From Polaribacter sp. SA4-10 (GTDB lineage: Bacteria; Bacteroidota; Bacteroidia; Flavobacteriales; Flavobacteriaceae), in NCBI RefSeq assembly GCF_002163835.1, contig NZ_CP019331.1:3359573-3423572 (forward strand): a stretch of DNA of 64,000 nt, written 5' to 3'. Below, piece after piece: positions 46,591 through 55,216 of the stretch. The notes under the pieces were generated by a model. That model made no database searches. It was not told the origin of the DNA and worked only from the letters and a program-made list of their open reading frames with translations. Made by a program: the position numbers and the translations under genes. The stretch's first letter is position 1. Each line of letters starts with the position of its first letter.

Positions 46591-46618
46591 AACAGGCTAA
46601 GAAAGCTCTTAGCCTGTT
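46591..46618. terminator. Hairpin terminator in the 46.2-47.6 kb gap
   Basis: AACAGGCTAAGA / TCTTAGCCTGTT, a 12-bp perfect stem with a 4-nt loop. It is followed by TTTTTG on the plus strand, with an A-rich left flank that makes it usable in both directions. No intact gene lies immediately upstream on either strand. Confidence 0.65.
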
Positions 46619-47577
46619 TTTGACTTTGATAAACCCCCACAGAATATCAAAGCTTAAAAGAGTATAGTTTTTGAATAAACTATATATTTTTTTATACTGA
46701 TGTAAATATCACTTAATAATCTAGAGTTACCTAAAAATACTAGGGTAGTTTTTCCCACCCATTTGTATTAATTAACTGTAAATCAGGTATTTAATTTTTA
46801 GTTTAATTTTGTTTTTATTTAATGGTTTTTATAAATATGATCTTTTATCGTATTTTTTAATATAAATAATTCTCACAATATTCTTGTTTTAATTACTTCG
46901 TAATACACAAAAGGGTACCTAATGATAAAAAAGAACAAAAGAAACAATCAATAAATATTCTAAAACATAAAACCTTGTAGGTGGTATTTTTTTATATATA
47001 AAATACTAAAAAACCATAATATTGGGAAATCGAGATACAAATTGCATTTCCTATAGTAATAAGTATGAATTTTACTGTGACAGAATAACAAGTATATAGT
47101 ATTAATACGTTGAAGGAAAATGAAAAATAGTTTTGTAAATATTGAATGCTCTACGTTCAGATTTAAAGACTTAATGGAAAATAGTAGGAACAAAATTTCT
47201 TTAAAGATGTAATAAAGAATTCTAAAAGGTAATAATTACTGTTAATTGAAATCAATATTTGCATTTAAATAGTTAGAGCTAAAAAATTAGGAGATGTTTT
47301 TTTAAAACCTGCGTTTAAAACATTTCTATATGGCTAAGATTCCTTTGCTTTTTTTATTTAACTTAATTTCTTCTGCCTGTAAACTACTTAGAAAGAACAA
47401 ACGAAAATTAGAAAGTATTTTTGAAGAATATTGACATTCTTAATTTGTGCTATTAAAAGTTAGGTTGACTTTAAAAAGTTTACTAATTTTATTAAAATGA
47501 GTACTAGTTGACATTATTTTGATTAGTTAAGCGAAATATGGCTTCAGTAAAAGTACTTAGATTAGAATAGTTTTTTG
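46619..47577. other. Long gene-poor stretch with coding remnants
   Basis: About 960 bp with no intact gene. It starts with a hairpin CTTTGATA / TATCAAAG (46624-46652) whose loop exposes CCCCCACAG. On the plus strand, 47120-47212 is a 30-codon frame (MKNSFVNIECSTFRFKDLME) of doubtful reality. Around 47268-47335 the frame VRAKKLGDVFLKPAFKTFLY and a later frame ISSACKLLRKNKRKLESIFE (to about 47434) resemble pieces of a broken gene, perhaps a glycosyltransferase C terminus. This last is weak. Confidence 0.4.
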
Positions 47578-48459
47578 CTAATCTAAACAAAAACGGGTGT
47601 TAATACTCGTTTTGATCATTCTATCATTTCCAAATAAATCTTTTCTTAATTCAATGTTTTTGAATCCTTTTTCTTCTAACATTTTCACTGTTTCTTTTCC
47701 TAAATATTGATTGATTTCAAAAAATAACAACCCATTTTTAGTAAGATGATTTTTAGCTAAATCAGCAATTTTAGTATAAAAAACTAAAGGATTATTATCA
47801 TCTACAAATAATGCTAGATGGGGTTCGTTTTCTAAAACATTATTTTTAATTTCCTGTTTTTCAAGTTCACGAACATAGGGTGGATTAGAAATAATAATGT
47901 CAAATTGTTGCTGCAATTTTTCTGTTTGTAAAATATCAGTTTCTAAAAAATCAATAACTACAGTATTCAATTTTGCGTTTTGTTTTGCAATTTTTAAGGC
48001 TTTAGAAGAAATGTCTATTGTAGTAATTTTTGCATTAGGTAAATTCTTAGCTAAAGAAATAGGAATACAACCAGTTCCTGTTCCAATATCAAGAATTGAT
48101 AATTCTGAAACATTTGAATCTGCTATTTTTGCAACTTCATCTAAAACCCATTCAACCAATTCTTCTGTTTCTGGTCTTGGAATAAGCGTATTTTTATCAA
48201 CTAAAAAAGGGAATCCATAAAATTCAGTTTTTCCTAGAATATATTGTATTGGTTCTTCTTTTATTAATCGTTCTATTATCGCTTTTAATTCTTGTAAGAT
48301 ATCATCAGAAAGTTCAAATTCAGGTTTTAAAACAGTATCAATTCTTTGTAGCTCAAGTTTTTCTTCTATCAACAAAAAGAAAAAAGTATCTATTTCTGTC
48401 TGTGGATAAATTCCTGACAGTGCTTCAGTACAAAAAGCTCTAAATTCTTTTAAAATCAT
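47578..48459 (-). CDS. prmC: Peptide chain release factor N5-glutamine methyltransferase
   Basis: A 293-aa class I SAM methyltransferase that modifies the GGQ glutamine of RF1/RF2. An N-terminal helical substrate domain (about 1-90; ERLIKEEPIQYILGKTEFYG, then LIPRPETEELVEWVL) leads to SAM motif I ILDIGTGTGCIPISLA and the catalytic ISNPPYV. The ATG at 48459 overlaps the stop of the upstream GNAT gene as ATGA and is preferred to a TTG six codons earlier. It forms a two-gene operon with that GNAT. Confidence 0.95.
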   Translation of the reverse strand: MILKEFRAFCTEALSGIYPQTEIDTFFFLLIEEKLELQRIDTVLKPEFELSDDILQELKAIIERLIKEEPIQYILGKTEFYGFPFLVDKNTLIPRPETEELVEWVLDEVAKIADSNVSELSILDIGTGTGCIPISLAKNLPNAKITTIDISSKALKIAKQNAKLNTVVIDFLETDILQTEKLQQQFDIIISNPPYVRELEKQEIKNNVLENEPHLALFVDDNNPLVFYTKIADLAKNHLTKNGLLFFEINQYLGKETVKMLEEKGFKNIELRKDLFGNDRMIKTSINTRFCLD

Positions 48460-48947
48460 ATTTTTTTTATCATCCAAACGTTACAAGAATAATGTCCGGT
48501 ATTTCCAACTGGTTTTTCTAAAGAAGTAAAGCCATATTTTTTGTACAATTTCTGAGCAGAGTGCATATAAGGCATGGTTTCTAAATAGCAGTTTTCAAAC
48601 CCAAATTCTTTTGCTTTTTCTAAACAAGTAGATATCAATTTTGTGCCAATTCCTTTTCCACGAACTAAAGGCAAGAAGTACATTTTTTGCAACTCACAAG
48701 TATTGCCTTTAAAATTATCTAATTGTGCAATTCCTGCTCCACCAATAACTTTATTATTATGTTCTACAACAAAGTAAATAGATTTTTCTTTTTGATAATT
48801 TTCAAACATTTCGTCTGTAGCCCTATCTTCATAGGCTGTTCCAACTTTTGGTACATTTAATTCTACTAAAACATTTCTAATTACTTTAGCAATTTCAGGA
48901 TTGTCTTTTGGTAGGATTTCTCTAATGATAAAATCTTGAGTTGTCAT
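48456..48947 (-). CDS. GNAT-family N-acetyltransferase
   Basis: A 163-aa acetyltransferase. The acetyl-CoA loop is in YFLPLVRGKGIGTKLISTCL (RGKGIG), with motif B GFENCYLETMPYMHSAQKLY and the ending KYGFTSLEKPVGNTGHYSCN. The target is unknown. It is coupled to prmC by a 4-bp ATGA overlap, an arrangement that could also suggest a ribosome-linked role. This is inference. Confidence 0.9.
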   Translation of the reverse strand: MTTQDFIIREILPKDNPEIAKVIRNVLVELNVPKVGTAYEDRATDEMFENYQKEKSIYFVVEHNNKVIGGAGIAQLDNFKGNTCELQKMYFLPLVRGKGIGTKLISTCLEKAKEFGFENCYLETMPYMHSAQKLYKKYGFTSLEKPVGNTGHYSCNVWMIKKI

Positions 48948-48956
48948 TTATTACTG

Positions 48957-48977
48957 TATTTTTGCACGAGCAAGTTA
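48957..48977. promoter_or_regulatory. Divergent overlapping promoters of the GNAT-prmC and LEA-like genes
   Basis: On the plus strand TATTTTTGC (48957-48965) is a perfect TAnnTTTG(C) box for the lipoprotein gene at 49000. On the minus strand TAACTTGC (48977-48970) is a near match for the GNAT gene at 48947. The whole divergent region is only 52 bp, so the two promoters must interfere. Confidence 0.5.
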
Positions 48978-48999
48978 CCTAAAATTTTAAATTTTTTTA

Positions 49000-49464
49000 A
49001 TGAAAAAGTTACTATATTTTTCTGTTTTATTTTTATTGATAAGTGGTTGTTCAGTCAAAAAGAAGCCTGTTTTTATAAAGGTTGATAATATTAAGGTTTT
49101 AAGTTTTAAATCGGATACAATTAAATTAAAAGCAGCAGCTTTTTTTGAAAATCCAAACAATGTTTCTGGTACGTTTTCTACTGATAAAATTAAAGTAATT
49201 GTAAATGGGGAAGAGGTTGCACATGTTTTTTCTGACGAATTTAAAGTACCAGCTAAAAAAGAGTTCATAATTCCTTTAACTGCTTATATTCCTACGAGAA
49301 AGATTTTTGAAAATAATAAAAATGGAATTTTAGGAGGATTGTTAAATTCAATATTAAATAAATCTGTTAAAGTACAATTTAAAGGAAATTTAAAATATAC
49401 TGTGTTTGGCTTTACAAAAGATTATATTATTGATACAACTGAAGAAATTAAGATTAAATTTTAA
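49000..49464 (+). CDS. LEA type 2-like lipoprotein
   Basis: A 154-aa lipoprotein: signal peptide MKKLLYFSVLFLLISGC with lipobox LISGC (Cys17). The mature part is a single beta-sandwich of the LEA14/WHy type (LKAAAFFENPNNVSGTFSTD, then DEFKVPAKKEFIIPLTAYIP and the final DYIIDTTEEIKIKF). Such proteins are thought to protect against water stress or act in envelope assembly; the function is not established. It may share a transcript with ribD, which starts 36 bp later. Confidence 0.85.
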   Translation: MKKLLYFSVLFLLISGCSVKKKPVFIKVDNIKVLSFKSDTIKLKAAAFFENPNNVSGTFSTDKIKVIVNGEEVAHVFSDEFKVPAKKEFIIPLTAYIPTRKIFENNKNGILGGLLNSILNKSVKVQFKGNLKYTVFGFTKDYIIDTTEEIKIKF

Positions 49465-49500
49465 ATAGATTTACCTCATCCTATCATTAAAAATTAGAAC

Positions 49501-50580
49501 ATTATTAACCATCAATTATACATAAAACGTTGTTTGCAAATTGCTAAAAACGGAATTGGAACTTCGCGTCCAAATCCTTCCGTGGGTGCAGTGATTGTTT
49601 ATGAGAATAAAATTATTGGCGAAGGTTTTACATCTCCTTACGGAGGAAATCATGCAGAAGTAAATGCAATAAATTCAGTAAATAATAAAGCACTTTTAAA
49701 AGAAGCTACAATTTATGTAACCTTAGAACCTTGTTCGCATTTTGGCAAAACGCCACCTTGTGCAGATTTAATTGTAAAACATCAACTTAAAAAGGTGGTA
49801 ATTGGTTGTGTAGATTCTAATAGTTTAGTTGCTGGTAAAGGAGTTGAACGATTAATTAATGCAGGTTGTAATGTAATTGTGGGTGTTTTAGAAGCTGAAT
49901 GTAGAGCTCATCACAAGCGTTTTTTCTGTGTTCAAGATAAAAAAAGACCATTTATTATTCTAAAATGGGCAGAAACTAAAGATGGATTTATAGCTCCAGT
50001 TTATCCTGAACTTGTTTCAGAAACAAAAAATAATGAGACTTTGAAACCAGTTCAAGGCAAGCCAATTTGGATTACCAATACATATTCGCAGCAATTAGTT
50101 CATAAATGGCGAAGTGAAGAACATGCAATTTTAGTGGGAACAAATACTGCTATTGTGGATAATCCTAAATTGAATGTTAGAACTTGGTCTGGAAATAATC
50201 CTATTAGAATTGTATTAGATAAAAGACTACGAATTTCTGAAAATGCAAGTGTTTTTGATAAAAGTGTAAAGACAATTGTAATTACTGAAGTTGAAAAAAG
50301 AGGAAGTGAAAACTTGCTTTTTAAGCAAATAGATTTTTCAAAAAAGATAGGTTCTCAAGTTTGTCAAGTTATGCAAAATCAGAATATTCAATCTGTAATA
50401 ATTGAAGGAGGAACACAAACCTTACAAACTTTTATTGATGAAAACCTGTGGGATGAAGCAAGAGTTTTTACAGGTGATGTTGCGTTTGGAAAAGGAGTGA
50501 AGTCTCCTAGCTTTAAGAGACAATCTTCACACGAAATAAACATCAAAAACGATGTTTTAAAAATATATAAAAATGATTAA
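49501..50580 (+). CDS. ribD: Bifunctional riboflavin biosynthesis deaminase/reductase, with apparent AUU start
   Basis: About 358 aa. The N-terminal cytidine-deaminase-like domain has the zinc site HAEVN and PCSHFGKTPPC (deamination of the riboflavin precursor), and the C-terminal RibD_C reductase domain spans about 150-355. The conserved N terminus (usually M-NHE.YM.RCLELAKNG) is encoded here as NHQLYIKRCLQIAKNG, but no ATG, GTG or TTG lies between the in-frame TAG at 49495 and residue 11. The codons available there are ATT ATT AAC CAT. The ATT at 49501 or 49504 is the best start; the TTG at 49534 would delete the conserved first helix. It overlaps the HAD gene by 8 bp. Confidence 0.85.
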   Translation: MINHQLYIKRCLQIAKNGIGTSRPNPSVGAVIVYENKIIGEGFTSPYGGNHAEVNAINSVNNKALLKEATIYVTLEPCSHFGKTPPCADLIVKHQLKKVVIGCVDSNSLVAGKGVERLINAGCNVIVGVLEAECRAHHKRFFCVQDKKRPFIILKWAETKDGFIAPVYPELVSETKNNETLKPVQGKPIWITNTYSQQLVHKWRSEEHAILVGTNTAIVDNPKLNVRTWSGNNPIRIVLDKRLRISENASVFDKSVKTIVITEVEKRGSENLLFKQIDFSKKIGSQVCQVMQNQNIQSVIIEGGTQTLQTFIDENLWDEARVFTGDVAFGKGVKSPSFKRQSSHEINIKNDVLKIYKND

Positions 50581-51181
50581 AAACATTATTTTCGATTTTG
50601 GCGATATTTTTATCAATTTAGATAAAATGGGAACCTATAAAGCGATGGCTCAATTAGGCGTTACAGAAATTTCTGAAGACATGATTTCTGTATATCATCA
50701 ATATGAAAAAGGATTAATTTCTACTTCAACCTTTATTTATTTTTATCAGAAAAAATTTCCTCAAATTAAAGAAAACCAACTCGTTGATGCTTGGAATGCT
50801 GTGTTGTTAGATTTTCCTAAAAAGAGATTAGAATTTTTAAAAGAATTGTCTAAAAATAATGATTATAGATTGTTTTTGTTGAGCAATACGAACGATTTAC
50901 ATATTTCTTGGGTTCAGAATTCTTTAGGTGATTTGTTTTACAATGAATTTAAAAATTGCTTTGAACAGTTTTATTTATCGCATGAAATTAATTTTAGAAA
51001 ACCAGATTCAGAAATTTATGAATTTGTATTAAATCAAAATAATTTAGTAGCAAATGAAACTCTTTTTGTAGATGACTTAAAAGAAAATACAACTGCTGCA
51101 AATAAATTGGGCATTCATGTTTGGAATTTAATTCCTGGTGAAGAAGATGTCTTGGAATTATTTACTAAAAACCACCTATAA
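50573..51181 (+). CDS. HAD-superfamily hydrolase (YihX-like)
   Basis: A 202-aa HAD phosphatase. Motif I is IIFDFGDIFINLD with nucleophile Asp8, motif II LFLLSNTND, and motif III/IV KPDSEIYEFVL followed by LFVDDLKENT. YihX-type enzymes dephosphorylate sugar phosphates; one such protein could be the missing phosphatase of riboflavin synthesis, which acts between RibD and RibB/lumazine synthase. Its 8-bp overlap with ribD makes that attractive, though inferential. Confidence 0.88.
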   Translation: MIKNIIFDFGDIFINLDKMGTYKAMAQLGVTEISEDMISVYHQYEKGLISTSTFIYFYQKKFPQIKENQLVDAWNAVLLDFPKKRLEFLKELSKNNDYRLFLLSNTNDLHISWVQNSLGDLFYNEFKNCFEQFYLSHEINFRKPDSEIYEFVLNQNNLVANETLFVDDLKENTTAANKLGIHVWNLIPGEEDVLELFTKNHL

Positions 51182-51182
51182 T

Positions 51183-52043
51183 TTGATTTATCTACTATTA
51201 AGTATCCTTTTTTCTACAGGTTTAATTGTCATTTTTAAATATTTCGGTATTTTTAAAATTGATGTATTAAAAGCTATTTGTGTAAATTACATTGTAGCCT
51301 GCTCTATGGGGCTTTTGTTTGCAGAAAGAAAAATACCAATCACAGAAATTTATTTAGAACCTTGGTTTGGGGGTGCATTAATTTTAGGAGCATTATTTGT
51401 TTCTATCTTTTTTGTGATGGCAATGACAGCTCAAAATAATGGTGTTTCAGTTACTTCAATTGCTGGTAAAATGTCTGTTGTTGTTCCTATTTTATTCGGA
51501 ATAATTTTATATAACGAATCAGTAACTTTCTTAAAGGTTTTAGGAATTATGATTGCTTTAATCGCTGTGTATTTATCTTCTGTTAAAGAGGAGAAGTCAG
51601 GGAAAAAAGGAACTCTATTATTCCCGATTTTACTGTTTTTAGGTTCCGGAACAATAGATACGCTTTTAAAATATATTCAAGTAAATTATGTTGCAGATGA
51701 AGATGTTCCTGTTTTTTCTGCAGGTTTGTTTGGTATAGCAGCTATTTTTGGATTTACAATTTTAGCAATTAAAACAATCAAAAAAAGAGAAGCTTTTGGG
51801 CTTAAAAATATTCTTGCAGGAATTATTTTAGGAGTACCTAATTACTTCTCAATTTTCTTTATAATTAAAGCTTTACAGAATAAAAATTTCGAGAGCTCAA
51901 CATTATTTACCATAAATAATGTGGCAATAGTAATTGTGTCAACGTTGGTTGGCTTGTTATTGTTTAAAGAAAAATTCAGTCTTAAAAATAAAATAGGAGT
52001 TGCTTTGGCAATTTTAGGAATTGTATTGGTTACTGTTGCATAA
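51183..52043 (+). CDS. EamA/DMT-superfamily transporter
   Basis: About 286 aa with ten predicted membrane helices and an internal duplication typical of drug/metabolite transporters (the final repeat contains NNVAIVIVSTLVGLLLFKEK). The start is most likely the TTG at 51183, giving MIYLLLSILFSTGLIVIFKY. Earlier in-frame starts lie inside the HAD gene and would add a charged leader. It starts 1 bp after the HAD stop, so ribD-HAD-transporter look like one unit. The substrate is unknown. Confidence 0.85.
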   Translation: MIYLLLSILFSTGLIVIFKYFGIFKIDVLKAICVNYIVACSMGLLFAERKIPITEIYLEPWFGGALILGALFVSIFFVMAMTAQNNGVSVTSIAGKMSVVVPILFGIILYNESVTFLKVLGIMIALIAVYLSSVKEEKSGKKGTLLFPILLFLGSGTIDTLLKYIQVNYVADEDVPVFSAGLFGIAAIFGFTILAIKTIKKREAFGLKNILAGIILGVPNYFSIFFIIKALQNKNFESSTLFTINNVAIVIVSTLVGLLLFKEKFSLKNKIGVALAILGIVLVTVA

Positions 52044-52157
52044 AATTTTTGATTTAGAGCTATTTTTTAGTGTTTTAAAGAAGCTTTTTGTTTTCTTTGC
52101 GACTTTTGCGAAAATCATTGCGACTTTGCGTTTAATTTTTTAATCCTTCAAAAAAGT

Positions 52158-52766
52158 ATGAACGACGTATATAAAACGATAGAAAAACCATCAGAAGAAA
52201 CACTTTTTAAAGAAAAAGGAAGTAAGTTTTTTGGTTATACTTTTCCTGTTTTAACGGAAGGTGAAGTAAAAGAGTGTTTAGAAGAACTAAAGAAAAAACA
52301 TCATTCTGCGCGTCATTTTTGTTATGCATATCAATTTGGAATTGAGAAAATTAAATTTAGAGCAAATGATGATGGTGAGCCTAATAATTCTGCAGGTTTA
52401 CCAATTTACGGACAAATACAGTCTTTTGAAGTAACGAACATTTTAATAGTTTCTGTACGTTATTTTGGAGGTACAAAATTAGGTGTTGGCGGTTTGATCT
52501 CTGCATATAAAACTTCTGCACAAATAGCTTTAGAGGCGTCAGAAATTTTAGAGAAAACAATTAACATTGAGTACAAACTAACTTTTAATTATGATTTGAT
52601 GAATGCTGTCATGAGAATCGTAAAAGAGAAAAAGTTAGATATTATAAATCAAAAATTAGAAGAAAATTGCCAGTATATTATTTCAGTAAGAAAAAAAGAT
52701 GCTGCATCAATTTTTGAAATTTTTGAGAACCTATATAAAGTTGATATTAAAGAATTAGAAACCTAA
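52158..52766 (+). CDS. yigZ: IMPACT-family protein YigZ
   Basis: A 202-aa IMPACT/UPF0029 protein. RANDDGEPNNSAGLPIYGQI and VSVRYFGGTKLGVGGLISAY are the family signatures, with a C-terminal DUF1949 ferredoxin-like domain. Its molecular role is unclear; it has been linked to translation regulation. Its stop end overlaps the convergent thioesterase gene by 12 bp. Confidence 0.93.
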   Translation: MNDVYKTIEKPSEETLFKEKGSKFFGYTFPVLTEGEVKECLEELKKKHHSARHFCYAYQFGIEKIKFRANDDGEPNNSAGLPIYGQIQSFEVTNILIVSVRYFGGTKLGVGGLISAYKTSAQIALEASEILEKTINIEYKLTFNYDLMNAVMRIVKEKKLDIINQKLEENCQYIISVRKKDAASIFEIFENLYKVDIKELET

Positions 52767-53153
52767 ACTTTCTAATAAATAATCTGGGCATTTTGTTGGT
52801 TTCATTGTTTTCGAATTCATAAAAGCTAAAACACTACTTCCTTTACAAATTAATTCATTATTCTGATTTATTATTTCATAATCAAATTCAATTTTAACTA
52901 ATGGCTTTTTCTTTAAAAAAGTATGTATGGTTAAAACATCATCATACAATGCAGATTTAATGAATTTAAAATTTATAGAAATAACAGGAAGCATTATTCC
53001 GCTGATTTCCATATCTTTGTAGGTGACTCCTAAAGAACGAAGCCATTCTGTTCGCCCTAATTCAAAAAATTGAGCGTAATTTCCGTGATAAACTACGCCC
53101 ATTTGGTCGGTCTCAGAATATCTAATTCTGGTTTTTGTTGATGATTTTTTCAA
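52755..53153 (-). CDS. Acyl-CoA thioesterase, YbgC/4HBT hotdog family
   Basis: A 132-aa hotdog-fold thioesterase. RYSETDQMGVVYHGNYAQFF is the YbgC active-site block with the catalytic Asp16, followed by LGRTEWLRSLG. No ATG exists in frame after the upstream stop; the TTG at 53153 gives MKKSSTKTRIRYSETDQMG, which has the usual family N terminus. It is convergent with yigZ (12-bp overlap) and divergent from dnaA. Confidence 0.9.
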   Translation of the reverse strand: MKKSSTKTRIRYSETDQMGVVYHGNYAQFFELGRTEWLRSLGVTYKDMEISGIMLPVISINFKFIKSALYDDVLTIHTFLKKKPLVKIEFDYEIINQNNELICKGSSVLAFMNSKTMKPTKCPDYLLESLGF

Positions 53154-53237
53154 TACTTCTAAACTATTTTGTTTTTTAGCATTTTACGTAAAAAAAAGTT
53201 AATAATCAATAGCAAATTGATTTTTTTATACTGAATT

Positions 53238-53246
53238 TTATTCACA
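53238..53246 (+). promoter_or_regulatory. Single DnaA-box-like site upstream of dnaA
   Basis: TTATTCACA differs at one position from the TTATCCACA DnaA box, 79 bp before the dnaA ATG. It could serve dnaA autoregulation. No cluster of boxes or AT-rich 13-mers was seen that would identify oriC here. CCCCCACAG (53257-53265) lies just downstream. Confidence 0.35.
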
Positions 53247-53324
53247 CTTTTGTATTCCCCCACAGAAAGGTTGAGAAGCACCTTTTTAAAATAAATATTA
53301 ACTAAGTAATTCCTATAATTTAGA

Positions 53325-54752
53325 ATGACTATAACTGCTGATTCAGTGTGGATTGAATGTTTATCTTTTATAAAAGATAACATAAAGCCACAAGCATACA
53401 AAACCTGGTTTGAACCAATAAAGCCAGTAAAACTTTCAGGAGAAGCGTTGACAATACAAGTACCTAGTAAATTTTTTTACGAATGGTTAGAAGAACATTA
53501 TATTAAATTATTAAGAGTTGCATTAGTAAGACAATTAGGAAATGATGCCAAATTGATTTACGATGTTAAAATGGAAAATAATTACAGTAGTAATAGACCA
53601 CAAATTGTAAAAATTCCTAGTTCTAATAGAGATCCATTAAAACCACAAAAAGTTACAATTCCTTTAGAATCTAATAAAAGAGAATTGAGAAATCCTTTTG
53701 TAATTCCAGGGTTGCAAAAAGTAAAAATAGAATCACAATTAAATCCTAATTATAATTTCGATAATTTTATTGAAGGAGATTCTAATAGATTAGCCCGTTC
53801 TGCAGGTATGGCAGTTGCCAATAAGCCAGGAGGGACCTCTTTTAATCCATTATTAATTTACGGTGGAGTTGGTTTAGGGAAAACGCATTTATCGCATGCA
53901 ATTGGTGTTAATATTAAAGATAAATATCCAGACAAAACAGTTTTGTATATTTCATCAGAAAAATTTACACAACAATTTATAGATTCTGTAAAATCGAATA
54001 CAAGAAATGATTTTATTCATTTCTATCAAATGATAGATGTATTAATTATTGATGATGTTCAATTCTTATCAGGAAAAGCAGGAACGCAAGATGTTTTCTT
54101 CCATATATTTAATCATTTACATCAAAATGGAAAGCAGGTAATTTTAACTTCAGATAAAGCACCTGTAGATATGCAAGATATTGAGCAACGCTTATTATCT
54201 CGTTTTAAATGGGGATTATCTGCAGAATTACAAGCACCAGATTATGAAACTAGAATCTCTATCTTACAAAATAAATTGTATAGAGATGGTGTAGAAATGC
54301 CAGAAGAAATTGTAGAATATATTGCAAAAAATATAAAATCTAACGTTAGAGAATTAGAAGGAGTTATTATTTCTATGATTGCTCAGGCTTCTTTTAATAG
54401 AAGAGAATTTTCTATAGAATTAGCAAAACAGATTGTAGACAAGTTTGTAAAGAATACAAAGAAAGAAGTTTCTATAGATTATATTCAGAAAGAAGTATCT
54501 AAGTATTTTGATATGGATGTTGCTACTTTACAATCTAAAACACGTAAACGTCACATTGTTCAAGCGCGTCAATTAGCTATGTTTTTTGCTAAAAGATTAA
54601 CGAAGACGTCTTTAGCTAGTATTGGAAATCAAATAGGTCAAAGAGATCATGCAACTGTATTACATGCGTGTAAAACAGTAGATAATTTGACTGAAACTGA
54701 TAAACAATTTAGAAAATACGTAGACGATCTTACAAAGAAGTTAACGTTCTAA
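53325..54752 (+). CDS. dnaA: Chromosomal replication initiator protein DnaA
   Basis: A 475-aa replication initiator. N-terminal domain I (about 1-80; WIECLSFIKDNIKPQAYKTW) is followed by a linker, the AAA+ domain with Walker A GGVGLGKTH (about 180-188) and Walker B VLIIDDVQFL, and C-terminal DNA-binding domain IV with LASIGNQIGQRDHATVLHAC, the DnaA signature. Length is normal. A phosphatase follows 13 bp later and then a methyltransferase. Confidence 0.98.
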   Translation: MTITADSVWIECLSFIKDNIKPQAYKTWFEPIKPVKLSGEALTIQVPSKFFYEWLEEHYIKLLRVALVRQLGNDAKLIYDVKMENNYSSNRPQIVKIPSSNRDPLKPQKVTIPLESNKRELRNPFVIPGLQKVKIESQLNPNYNFDNFIEGDSNRLARSAGMAVANKPGGTSFNPLLIYGGVGLGKTHLSHAIGVNIKDKYPDKTVLYISSEKFTQQFIDSVKSNTRNDFIHFYQMIDVLIIDDVQFLSGKAGTQDVFFHIFNHLHQNGKQVILTSDKAPVDMQDIEQRLLSRFKWGLSAELQAPDYETRISILQNKLYRDGVEMPEEIVEYIAKNIKSNVRELEGVIISMIAQASFNRREFSIELAKQIVDKFVKNTKKEVSIDYIQKEVSKYFDMDVATLQSKTRKRHIVQARQLAMFFAKRLTKTSLASIGNQIGQRDHATVLHACKTVDNLTETDKQFRKYVDDLTKKLTF

Positions 54753-54765
54753 AAGCTTCCTTTAC

Positions 54766-55215
54766 ATGATAAAAGTACTAATGGTTTGTTTGGGGAATAT
54801 TTGTCGCTCTCCATTGGCAGAAGGTATTTTACAATCTAAAGTAGATTCAACTAAAATAGTTGTAGATTCTGCAGGAACAGCAGCTTATCATGTTGGTAAT
54901 TTACCAGATGAACGCGCTATAGAAGTTGCTAGAAATTACGGCATCAATATTACAGGTCAAAGCGCTAGAAAGTTTACTGTAATTGATTTTGATACCTTTG
55001 ACTTTATTTATGCGATGGATGATAGTAATTATCAAAATATTTTAAGTTTAGCAAGAAATAGTAGAGATGAGGAGAAGGTTCAATTAATTTTGAAGGTATC
55101 AAATTCTACTGAAAAATTGAATGTTCCAGATCCTTATTATGGAGGAAAAGGTGGATTTGAAAATGTTTATAAAATGCTAGATGAAGCTTGTACTATAATA
55201 TCAAAAAAACTATAA
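54766..55215 (+). CDS. Low-molecular-weight protein-tyrosine phosphatase
   Basis: A 149-aa phosphatase with the CX5R loop CLGNICRS (Cys8-Arg14) near the N terminus and the general-acid Asp in NVPDPYYGGKGGFE (about Asp125). It may act on tyrosine-phosphorylated polysaccharide kinases or on arginine phosphates; the target is unknown. It lies 13 bp after dnaA and 1 bp before the methyltransferase gene. Confidence 0.95.
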   Translation: MIKVLMVCLGNICRSPLAEGILQSKVDSTKIVVDSAGTAAYHVGNLPDERAIEVARNYGINITGQSARKFTVIDFDTFDFIYAMDDSNYQNILSLARNSRDEEKVQLILKVSNSTEKLNVPDPYYGGKGGFENVYKMLDEACTIISKKL

Positions 55216-55216
55216 A

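Noticed and set aside
46960..47193. 77-aa minus-strand ORF in the long gap
   Set aside because: Extremely Phe/Tyr/Ile-rich, as expected from AT-rich non-coding sequence; no signal or family pattern.
52044..52157. Short repeats of TTGCGACTTTGCG type before yigZ
   Set aside because: Low-complexity phrases common in intergenic flavobacterial DNA; too short and irregular to call a repeat array.
53160..53324. Possible oriC upstream of dnaA
   Set aside because: Only one DnaA-box-like site with a mismatch was found; no box cluster or 13-mer repeats.
53159..53401. 80-aa minus-strand ORF overlapping the start of dnaA
   Set aside because: It covers the dnaA promoter and N-terminal coding region, has no family resemblance and an odd composition; treated as a shadow.
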